44,196 bases of DNA, taken from UMGS1519 sp963621885. Lineage in GTDB: Bacteria; Actinomycetota; Coriobacteriia; Coriobacteriales; Eggerthellaceae. Numbering within the stretch: position 1 is the stretch's first letter; the number at the start of each line of letters is the position of its first letter. The notes under the pieces were generated by a model. The model had not been told where the DNA came from and ran no database searches. It worked only from the letters and a program-made list of their open reading frames with translations. The DNA lies in NCBI GenBank assembly GCA_963621885.1, contig CAVFFT010000036.1, positions 1-44,196 on the forward strand. Direction: 5' to 3'. The position numbers and the translations under genes are program-made. This document shows positions 31,937 to 39,329 of this stretch, piece after piece.

Positions 31937-33322
31937 ATGGCGCTCTGGTCGGGTAGGTTTGAAGAGGGCGTGAGTGCTTTCACGCAGGAATACGGCGCCT
32001 CTTTGCCGGTGGACAAGGCGATGTACAAAGAGGATATCGCCGGCTCGAAGGCGCATGCGAAGATGCTTGGTGCCCAGGGCATCATTTCCGAAGAGGACGC
32101 GCAGACCATTTGCACGGGCCTCGACGATATCGAGCGTCAGATCGATGCGAGCGAATTTACCTTCGACATTAACGACGAGGACATCCACATGTCCATCGAG
32201 CGCGTTCTCACGCAGAATATTGGCGAGGCAGGCGCGCGCCTTCATACCGGTCGAAGCCGCAACGACCAGGTTGCAACCGACTCGCGCCTGCATGCGAAGC
32301 ATTTGTGCGACGAGCTGCTTGTCGACCTGAACAGCATGCGCGAGGTGCTCATCACGCTTGCGGAGAACAACTTCGACACCATTCTGCCGGGCTATACGCA
32401 TCTTCAGCACGCGCAGCCGGTGCTTTTCAGCCATCACATGCTCGCGTACTTCTGGATGTTCTCCCGCGATTATCGCCGGGTGCTTGCCGCGCGCGAATCC
32501 GCCGACGTCCTGCCGCTGGGCAGCGCCGCCCTGGCGGGAACGACCTATCCGCTCAACCGCCAGATGGTCGCCGACGAGCTGGGCTTCGCCACCATCTCGC
32601 AGAATTCGCTTGATGCGGTGTCCGACCGCGACTTCCTGCTCGACCTCGATTACGCGTGCGCGGTGGCGATGATGCACCTTTCGCGCCTCTGCGAGGAGAT
32701 CGTCATGTGGTCGTCTTCGGAATTCGGTTTCCTTACCCTGTCGGATTCGTTCTCCACGGGCAGCTCGATCATGCCCCAGAAGAAGAACCCCGACTTCGCC
32801 GAGCTGACGCGCGGAAAGACGGGTCGCGTTGTGGGCGACCTGGTTGCTCTGCTCGTGACGATGAAGTCGCTGCCGCTTGCCTACAACAAGGATCTGCAGG
32901 AAGACAAGGAAGGCGTTTTCGACGCCGTCAAGACCCTGCATGACGCGCTCGTGTGCACTTCCGGCATGCTCGCGACGATGAGAGTGAATGCGGACAATAT
33001 GATCGCCCAGGCGCAGAAGGGCTATCTTGCCGCGACCGATGTGGCCGATTACCTGGCGAAGAAGGGCCTGCCGTTCCGCCGCGCCCATGAGATCGTCGGC
33101 CATCTCGTCCATCTGTGCGAACAGCGGGGCTGCGAGCTCGAGGACCTTTCGCTTGATGATTTCAAGGCCGAAAGCGATTTGTTCGAGGCGGACATCATGG
33201 AGCAGCTCGATCTGCGCAGCATCGTCGAGGCGCGCAACACGCCTGGCGGCACCGGCGGCGAGGCCGTGCGCGTGCAGCTTGCGCAGGCGAAAGAGCGTCT
33301 TGCCGCAGACGAGGCCCGATAA
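31937..33322 (+). CDS. argH: argininosuccinate lyase
   Basis: Splits argininosuccinate into arginine and fumarate. 461 residues of the aspartase/fumarase superfamily: ALWSGRFEEG N-terminus, DIHMSIE, HTGRSRNDQVATD, the TxxxH block PGYTHLQHAQPV, and the flexible signature loop GSSIMPQKKNPD with the catalytic serine near residue 277. ATG 31937 is chosen because GAGAGGGAG is about 7 nt upstream; the in-frame ATG 31919 precedes that site. Closes the local arginine set, which lacks argF and carAB. Confidence 0.96.
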   Translation: MALWSGRFEEGVSAFTQEYGASLPVDKAMYKEDIAGSKAHAKMLGAQGIISEEDAQTICTGLDDIERQIDASEFTFDINDEDIHMSIERVLTQNIGEAGARLHTGRSRNDQVATDSRLHAKHLCDELLVDLNSMREVLITLAENNFDTILPGYTHLQHAQPVLFSHHMLAYFWMFSRDYRRVLAARESADVLPLGSAALAGTTYPLNRQMVADELGFATISQNSLDAVSDRDFLLDLDYACAVAMMHLSRLCEEIVMWSSSEFGFLTLSDSFSTGSSIMPQKKNPDFAELTRGKTGRVVGDLVALLVTMKSLPLAYNKDLQEDKEGVFDAVKTLHDALVCTSGMLATMRVNADNMIAQAQKGYLAATDVADYLAKKGLPFRRAHEIVGHLVHLCEQRGCELEDLSLDDFKAESDLFEADIMEQLDLRSIVEARNTPGGTGGEAVRVQLAQAKERLAADEAR

Positions 33323-33335
33323 GCAAACGCGATAG

Positions 33336-33370
33336 GCGCCCGAGCGTGAACCGTTCGGGCGCGTCTATTT
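33336..33370 (+). terminator. terminator after argH
   Basis: 11-bp stem GCGCCCGAGCG / CGTTCGGGCGC (one G-U), loop TGAAC, followed by GTCTATTTGTTG. Confidence 0.7.
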
Positions 33371-33673
33371 GTTGCCGCACATCCCTGCTGCGGACGCGGC
33401 TTTTGGTGTCCCGCTCCTGTCACGGGCACGTCTATTCGGGCGTGGCTTTCCGGTCGCTTACCCCTGCCACGGGCACGGGAATCGAGGTGCATCGCGGGGC
33501 AGGGCGCTTATGACCAATCAAAACCACCCAGGTGGATTATCGCAGGGTATTTGTTGTGGGCTTATTCATGAAGGCACAAGCGCTTGTAGCGCGGCGCGTT
33601 AGAATACAGTTTCACAATAATTTATTCCACAACGGACTGCGCGCGTGAGAGCCCGTGCAGGAAAGAGGGTCGA
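33371..33673 (+). promoter_or_regulatory. intergenic region with possible PBP promoter
   Basis: No gene recognised. TTGTAG (33584-33589) and TACAGT (33605-33610) with 15-bp spacing, or TAGAAT (33600-33605), are promoter candidates in an AT-richer stretch before the PBP gene. Confidence 0.3.
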
Positions 33674-35827
33674 TTGAGTTCCCGCATCTTGAAAAGAAGG
33701 CGTTCAAGCCAGCGGCGTCGTCCGTGGCTTGGCCTTCTCTATGTGCTGGGGGTATTTACCACGTTGCTTTTTGTTGGCGGCGTGGGCGCATTCGTTCTCG
33801 CGAATTCCTGGCTTGAGGACCTGCCTGACTACACCGATCCGAGTGCATACGATTTCTCGCAGAAGACGGAAGTTTACGCAAGCGACCGCACGACGCTTCT
33901 CGCGGAATTCTACGTGGAAGACCGCGATCCGGTTGAGATGGACGACATTTCCGATTGGGTCATCAAGGGCACGGTCGCGACGGAGGACCAGCGCTTCTAC
34001 GAACATAACGGCATCGATCCGCAGGGCATCCTGCGCGCGGTTGCCGTCAATCTGTTTGGCATCGGCCACGAAGGCGCGTCGACCATCACGCAGCAGCTCG
34101 TGCGCAATACGATTCTCGCTTCCGAAGCGAGCGAATCGACCCTGAAGCGCAAGGTGCGTGAGGCCTACCTTGCCATCAAGATGGAAGAGCAGTACTCGAA
34201 GGACGAGATCCTGCTCATGTATCTCAACACGATCAATTACGGCTCGGGTGTTTACGGCATTCAGGCGGCATCGCAGCGTTACTTCTCGAAGGACGCCGAC
34301 GAGCTGACCCTTGCCGAGGCCGCCACGCTTATCGGCATTCCCCAGTCGCCGACCTACAACAACCCCATCGACCATCCGGACAACTGCAAGGATCGTCGCA
34401 ACCAGGTGCTTGGCCGCATGCTGGCGAACGACATCATCACGCAGGAGGAATATGATGAGGCTTGCGCCGAGGAGCTGAAGCTCAAGGTGAAGGAGACGGA
34501 GACTTCAAACGGCCTTCTGAAGTATCCCTACTTCTCGAGCTACATCCGCGATACCCTGCTTGAAATGTACGATTACGAAACCGTCTATAAGGGCGGCCTG
34601 ACCGTGTATTCGACGCTCGATCCGAAGCTGCAGGATTACGCCGAACAGGCCGCGGACACCAAAGAGGCCTCGATGGCCGATTACCTCGAGGTCGCGATGA
34701 CGGTCATCGACCCCTCGACGGGCTACGTGAAAGCGATTGTCGGCGGCAAGGACTTCTCGTCCGACCAGTACAACCTCGCGACGCAGGCAAGCCGTCAGCC
34801 GGGATCGGCCTTCAAAGCCTTCACCTTGGTGGGCTGCATCGAGAACGGCATGGATCCGTTCTCCACCTATGTCGGCTGCCCTTCGACCATCACGCTTGAT
34901 GGGTGGACGCTTTCCAATGACTCGAAATCCGACTACGGCACCTTGACGGTGGCGAACGCCTTTGCCGTGTCATCGAACACCGGCTTCGCCCGCTTGTGCA
35001 CCTGGCTCACGCCGACCAAGGTGGTTGAGGTGGCGAAGCGCATGGGCATCGATTCCGACCTGACCGCGGTTCCGTCCATCACGCTCGGTTCGCAGCAGGT
35101 GACGACGCTCGAGATGGCTGAAGCCTATTCGACCATCGCATCCGGTGGCATTCATCGGGAATCGTCTTGCATCGAGGAGATCGTCAACTCGTCGGGCAAG
35201 ACCATCTATCAGGCTGATACGGAAGGCGAGCGCGTCCTGACCGAAGAGGTCGCGGCGAAGGCGACCGAGGTCATGGAGGGGGTTCTTTCCTCGAGCGGCA
35301 CCGCGCCCGATGCCATTCTCGCGAATGGCCGGGAAGCGGCAGGCAAGACGGGCACGTCCGAAAACTACCGCGACAGCTGGTTCTGTGGCTTCACGCAGGA
35401 GTATTCGGTGGCAATTTGGTTGGGCAATCGTGATGAGCAGTCGACCGGTGCGGAGACCGCGAGCAGCGTGTTCCCCTTGTTCATGGACCAGGCGCTTGCC
35501 GACACCGAAGTAACGACGTTCCCCGAGAAGGACGATCCGCCCTTCACGCCTATCGACGACAACGCGTTGGCCATCAGTTCAACGGGCTACAACGCGGTGG
35601 ATAACGAGAACAGCTCGTACACCTACGAGTTCACCTATGGTGGTTCAAACAGCGCTTTGGACGGACTCACCGACGATTCCGACGGCGATGATTCGAGCTC
35701 GTATACCGATGACGATGGAGACGGTTACGACGACTATACCGGCGAGCTGATTGACTATTCGGGTGACGATTATTCAGATGACGGTTCGTATGACGGCGAC
35801 TACGGGGGCAACGATTACGGATATTGA
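33674..35827 (+). CDS. class A penicillin-binding protein (glycosyltransferase + transpeptidase)
   Basis: 717 residues. Short basic cytoplasmic end, one TM (about 17-43), GT51 domain with catalytic E104 in ATEDQRFYEH and GASTITQQLVRN, then transpeptidase with S378 in GSAFKAF (SxxK), SSN (433-435) and K558 in GKTGTSENY. The C-terminal about 75 residues are a low-complexity Asp/Ser/Tyr/Gly tail. It polymerises and crosslinks peptidoglycan outside the membrane. TTG start with AGGAAAGAGGG upstream; no better start in frame. Paralogue of the gene at 37032-39191. Confidence 0.95.
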   Translation: MSSRILKRRRSSQRRRPWLGLLYVLGVFTTLLFVGGVGAFVLANSWLEDLPDYTDPSAYDFSQKTEVYASDRTTLLAEFYVEDRDPVEMDDISDWVIKGTVATEDQRFYEHNGIDPQGILRAVAVNLFGIGHEGASTITQQLVRNTILASEASESTLKRKVREAYLAIKMEEQYSKDEILLMYLNTINYGSGVYGIQAASQRYFSKDADELTLAEAATLIGIPQSPTYNNPIDHPDNCKDRRNQVLGRMLANDIITQEEYDEACAEELKLKVKETETSNGLLKYPYFSSYIRDTLLEMYDYETVYKGGLTVYSTLDPKLQDYAEQAADTKEASMADYLEVAMTVIDPSTGYVKAIVGGKDFSSDQYNLATQASRQPGSAFKAFTLVGCIENGMDPFSTYVGCPSTITLDGWTLSNDSKSDYGTLTVANAFAVSSNTGFARLCTWLTPTKVVEVAKRMGIDSDLTAVPSITLGSQQVTTLEMAEAYSTIASGGIHRESSCIEEIVNSSGKTIYQADTEGERVLTEEVAAKATEVMEGVLSSSGTAPDAILANGREAAGKTGTSENYRDSWFCGFTQEYSVAIWLGNRDEQSTGAETASSVFPLFMDQALADTEVTTFPEKDDPPFTPIDDNALAISSTGYNAVDNENSSYTYEFTYGGSNSALDGLTDDSDGDDSSSYTDDDGDGYDDYTGELIDYSGDDYSDDGSYDGDYGGNDYGY

Positions 35828-35938
35828 CGGTGATTGACGCTTGAAGCTTTGAAGCGGCATCGCTTGATTGATATATACCGAACTGCCGAGCTTTGCTCCT
35901 GCGTGCATGTCATGTGATAGGGAAGGAACGAACTGACG

Positions 35939-36481
35939 ATGCAACTGAAACGAATAATTCCGGTGCTCCTTGCGATAGCGCTTGTGCTCACCTTCTTCTC
36001 CCTTCTGTCTGGCTGTGGCTTGCAGGAAGAGCAGACGGATGCGGCGGCCGACAACCGGTCGTACATGTCCCAGGCGAACAATATCGCGATGCAGCTTGAC
36101 GAGGACCTCGAGCCCTTCACTGAGGCGGTGGCGAATAGCGATATCGTCTCGATGCAGCAGGCGGCCTCGAAGGTGTATCAGGATGTCGAGGATTTCAAGG
36201 CGCTTTCCGCGCCCGATGCCCTGAAGGACATCCACCAGGAATACAGCGCGGGCTGCGATGACCTGAAGGAAGCCCTCGAGACCTACGTCGAGGTCTACCA
36301 GAAGGCTGATGATGAAGGCGCCGATTCCGATGCGCTGAATAGCCAGATCGCAGAGGCGCAGGAGAGCTACGAAAGCGGTATTGAGCATCTGCAGAATGCC
36401 GACAAGAAGGTGACCGAGCTGAATGGCGCGCTGGTGTCGTCCTCTTCGGCTGCTGCCGCGTCGCAGTCTTCAGCGGCGTAG
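35939..36481 (+). CDS. small lipoprotein with helical domain
   Basis: 180 residues. Signal peptide with lipobox LLSGC, so C26 is the likely lipidated residue. The mature part is predicted helical and acidic (repeated A/D/E/Q-rich segments with heptad-like spacing), ending in a Ser/Ala-rich tail. No known domain recognised. It lies 111 nt after the class A PBP, and GGAAGGA is about 11 nt before ATG 35939. Position next to two PBPs suggests a cell-envelope role, but this is only context. Ends before a tandem repeat and a terminator. Confidence 0.8.
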   Translation: MQLKRIIPVLLAIALVLTFFSLLSGCGLQEEQTDAAADNRSYMSQANNIAMQLDEDLEPFTEAVANSDIVSMQQAASKVYQDVEDFKALSAPDALKDIHQEYSAGCDDLKEALETYVEVYQKADDEGADSDALNSQIAEAQESYESGIEHLQNADKKVTELNGALVSSSSAAAASQSSAA

Positions 36482-36574
36482 GCGGAAAGCTCTTCTTCCG
36501 CGGCGTAATTTCGAAGTAGGAAGGGGAATCGCGAGCGGGCGGTGACCGCGGTGCTGCAGGCATGCAGCGACCGG

Positions 36575-36634
36575 AGGCGAGCATCAACCGCAGGCGAGCA
36601 TCAACCGCAGGCAAGCGTCAACCGCAGGCAAGCG
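36575..36634. repeat. 17-nt tandem repeat after the lipoprotein gene
   Basis: Units AGGCGAGCATCAACCGC (36575-36591 and 36592-36608), AGGCAAGCGTCAACCGC (36609-36625) and a partial AGGCAAGCG (36626-36634). No spacers, so not CRISPR. Function unknown. Confidence 0.8.
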
Positions 36635-36659
36635 GTGCAATTCCCGCAGACAAAAGCAC

Positions 36660-36697
36660 AAACGCGCGAGGCTGAAATGCCCCGCGCGTTTCTTTTT
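36660..36697 (+). terminator. terminator of the PBP-lipoprotein unit
   Basis: Stem AAACGCGCG / CGCGCGTTT extended by GG/CC, followed by CTTTTTG: a classic intrinsic terminator on the + strand. Confidence 0.85.
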
Positions 36698-36869
36698 GTC
36701 TGGGGCTCGGTTGGTTCCGGGCGGGCTGATTGGGAGCTTAAGTGCCGGACGATTTCGAGAGACTTTGCCTATCCATTCCGAAGTGCGTATACGCATCTGA
36801 GCGCAGCCCAGAGACGAACCATTGCGGAGCTTGTCTAAGTCGGTGTCGCTATTCCGCTATTCTGTCCAA

Positions 36870-36912
36870 CGTGGCGCACATGCTATTTCGCTGTTCCGCG
36901 TGGCGCACATGC
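36870..36912. repeat. 14-bp direct repeat
   Basis: CGTGGCGCACATGC occurs at 36870-36883 and 36899-36912, 29 nt apart, with similar sequence (TATTCCGCTATTCTG / TATTTCGCTGTTCCG) before each copy, so this is a degenerate ~29-nt tandem duplication. No gene is seen from 36698 to 36935. Confidence 0.6.
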
Positions 36913-36935
36913 GCTTAGCGCAGCACGCATGCGGC

Positions 36936-36971
36936 AAAGAAAATGGCCACGCGGAGCATTTCCGCATGGCC
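36936..36971 (-). terminator. terminator of the leftward PBP gene
   Basis: On the minus strand GGCCATGCGG / CCGCGTGGCC (one G-U) with loop AAATGCT is followed by ATTTTCTTT, 60 nt after the stop codon. Confidence 0.8.
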
Positions 36972-37031
36972 CTTGGTGCTTGTTCCGGCTATTCCGCCGG
37001 CAGACTGTTCGAGTCTCGTTTCGCGGGCAGG

Positions 37032-39191
37032 CTAGCCGCTGTAATCCTCGTCGGGATCGATCTCGACGTCATCCTCTTCATCGTAGTCCTCTTCGTCGTA
37101 ATCTTCATCCTCGGCTTCCTCATCGCTGTCTGAATCGGATTGCGAGCTCTTTTTCTTCTTGGACTTCGACCCCTTTTCCTGCTGCTCGAGAACGGTGCCC
37201 AGCGTGTTGTTCTGCGTCGTGTTGAACGAGTTGTTGTACTCGGGGTCGGCAGCGGTCGGGAATTGCTCGATGTCGCTACCGTTAAGCGCGGCGGTCATAT
37301 ACGTGCGCCAAATGTAGCAGCAGTCGAGGCCGGGAAGCTCCTGTTCCGTACGTGAGCCAATCCAAACCGCGGTGCTTAGCTGCGGTGTGTAGGCGACAAG
37401 CCAATGGTCGCGATAGTTTTCGGAAGTGCCGGTCTTGCCTGCCGCCTCTTGGCCGGTGCCAAGCTGGGCCGCGGTGGCCGTGCCTCCCGTCAGAACCGTC
37501 TTCATGACCTTGATAGCTGCGCAGGCGACCTTCTTGTCGAGCGCTTGCGTGGGCTCGTCCTGCCATTCGTAGATGGTGTTTCCATCGCGGTCGGTGATGC
37601 GCGTGATGGCGGTGGCCTCGCGGTGGACGCCGCCGGTTGCGAAGGTCGCGTAGGCGTCCGCCATTTCAAGGACGGTCACGCCCGAGGTGCCAAGGGTCAG
37701 CGAATCGACCGCTTCAAGCTCCGAGGTGATTCCCATGGCCTGGGCGGTGTTGACGACATTCTGAGCGCCCACTTCGCGGATAAGGCGGGCGAAGCCGGTG
37801 TTCGAGGAGATCGCGAAAGCGGACTGGATGGTGCGGATGCCGTAGTCGGCGCCGCCGAAGTTCTCGACGCGCCAGACATCGGTGCTCGTGCTTGAAGACG
37901 AGGTGTAGTTGTCGTAGCTGCCGTCATTGTCGGAGCTGTAGCCGCTCAGGTCCTTGCCCGAGCCGAAAATCGCGGGACTCGTGCAGTCGATATAGGTGCT
38001 CGGGCTGATGCCCTGCTTGATCGCGGTCGCAAGCGTGAAGGCCTTGAAGGCCGAACCCGGCTGGCGTTGCGCCTGGGTCGCCAGGTTGTACTGGTCGGAA
38101 TAGAAGTCCCTGCCGCCGACCAGCGCTTTAATGTAGCCGGTATCGGGGTCGATGGACACGAGTGCGGCCTCTACCGATTCATCAAGCCCTTCAAGCTGGG
38201 AATCGCAGGCCTCTTCGGCTGCCTTCTGACAATCGATGTCGAGGGTCGTGTAGACGCTTAGGCCACCCTGGAAAATCTCGTCGGTCGAGTATTCATTGAG
38301 AAGCGTGTCGCGTACGTAGCTGGTGAAGTAGGGGTACTTGTAGATGCCGTCGGAGGATTTCTCTTCCGCCACCTTCAGCTTCAGCTTCTTGCTCTTCAGC
38401 TCGTCGCATTCTTCCTGCGTGATGTAGCCGCATTCCGCCATGCGGTCGAGAACGACGTTGCGGCGCTCCTTGCAGGCGTCGGGGTCAACTGTGGGCGTGT
38501 AGGCGTTCGGCGACTGGGGAATGCCCGCCAGCGTTGCCGCCTGCAGGACGGTGAGCTCGCTCGCATCCTTCGAGAAGTAATGCTGCGCCGCCGCCTGGAT
38601 GCCGTAGCAGTTGTCGCCGTAGTTGATGGTGTTCAGGTACAGATTGAGAATCTCGTCCTTGGTGTATTTCTCTTCAATATCCATGGCCAAAGCCGCTTCA
38701 CGCAGCTTGCGCTTGATGGTTATCTCGGTCGCCTCATCATTCAGCACCGTGTTGCGCACGAGCTGCTGCGTGATGGTCGATGCACCTTGGAGACCGGAGT
38801 CGTTGCCGGTGATTTTCGCGGAAACGTTGTTCCAGACCGCGCGGCAGATGCCGATGACGTCGATGGCGCCATGGTCGTAGAAACGCTCGTCCTCGGTCGC
38901 GAGCGTCGCTTGAATGACGTTCGCGCTGATCTCGGCAAGCTTAACCGGCTTGCGGTCCTGCAAATAGAATTCTGCGAGAACCGTCTTATTGTCACTTGCG
39001 TAGACGGTTGTGGTTTGCGAATATCCGTATTCTTCGAGATTGTCGATCGAAGGCAGGTCGCGCAGCCAATACGCGCTTGCTGCTATGACGATTGCCGTGC
39101 CCGCGCAGATGATAAGAAGCAACGCCCACAAGAGGTAATGGCGCTTCTTTTTCGGGTGGTATATCGTCTCGGCTGGCATGTTTGGCGCCAT
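37032..39191 (-). CDS. class A penicillin-binding protein, second paralogue
   Basis: 719 residues from the chosen start. TM about 19-40; GT51 with E100 in ATEDERFYDH and GASTITQQLVRN; transpeptidase with GSAFKAF, SSNTGFA and GKTGTSENYRDHW. The C-terminal tail first carries a Lys/Ser patch and then a long Asp/Glu run (EDEDYDEEDYDEEDD type). The tail is again acidic but of different make-up from the first PBP. Start ATG 39191 lies about 10 nt after GAGGAGG; the open frame extends further upstream without a Shine-Dalgarno. Transcribed towards the first PBP gene, with the lipoprotein gene between. Confidence 0.95.
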   Translation of the reverse strand: MAPNMPAETIYHPKKKRHYLLWALLLIICAGTAIVIAASAYWLRDLPSIDNLEEYGYSQTTTVYASDNKTVLAEFYLQDRKPVKLAEISANVIQATLATEDERFYDHGAIDVIGICRAVWNNVSAKITGNDSGLQGASTITQQLVRNTVLNDEATEITIKRKLREAALAMDIEEKYTKDEILNLYLNTINYGDNCYGIQAAAQHYFSKDASELTVLQAATLAGIPQSPNAYTPTVDPDACKERRNVVLDRMAECGYITQEECDELKSKKLKLKVAEEKSSDGIYKYPYFTSYVRDTLLNEYSTDEIFQGGLSVYTTLDIDCQKAAEEACDSQLEGLDESVEAALVSIDPDTGYIKALVGGRDFYSDQYNLATQAQRQPGSAFKAFTLATAIKQGISPSTYIDCTSPAIFGSGKDLSGYSSDNDGSYDNYTSSSSTSTDVWRVENFGGADYGIRTIQSAFAISSNTGFARLIREVGAQNVVNTAQAMGITSELEAVDSLTLGTSGVTVLEMADAYATFATGGVHREATAITRITDRDGNTIYEWQDEPTQALDKKVACAAIKVMKTVLTGGTATAAQLGTGQEAAGKTGTSENYRDHWLVAYTPQLSTAVWIGSRTEQELPGLDCCYIWRTYMTAALNGSDIEQFPTAADPEYNNSFNTTQNNTLGTVLEQQEKGSKSKKKKSSQSDSDSDEEAEDEDYDEEDYDEEDDVEIDPDEDYSG

Positions 39192-39230
39192 AGCGAGTGT
39201 CCTCCTCGTCACCGGTGCATAGCTTCGACT

Positions 39231-39236
39231 ATTATA
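39231..39236 (-). promoter_or_regulatory. -10 box of the leftward PBP gene
   Basis: On the minus strand a perfect TATAAT lies 40 nt before the PBP start, with TTCGTT (39254-39259 on +) 17 bp upstream as a weak -35. The divergent U32 gene starts at 39330. Confidence 0.55.
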
Positions 39237-39329
39237 GGTGACCGGGGCGGATGAACGAATCACGCTATGTGAAAAGCACTGGAGACAGACAAATAGCTGT
39301 GTGCTTTACATCAGGGAGACGAGTATTTC

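Noticed and set aside
36575..36634. CRISPR array
   Set aside because: Units are 17 nt, directly adjacent with no spacers, and no cas genes are present.
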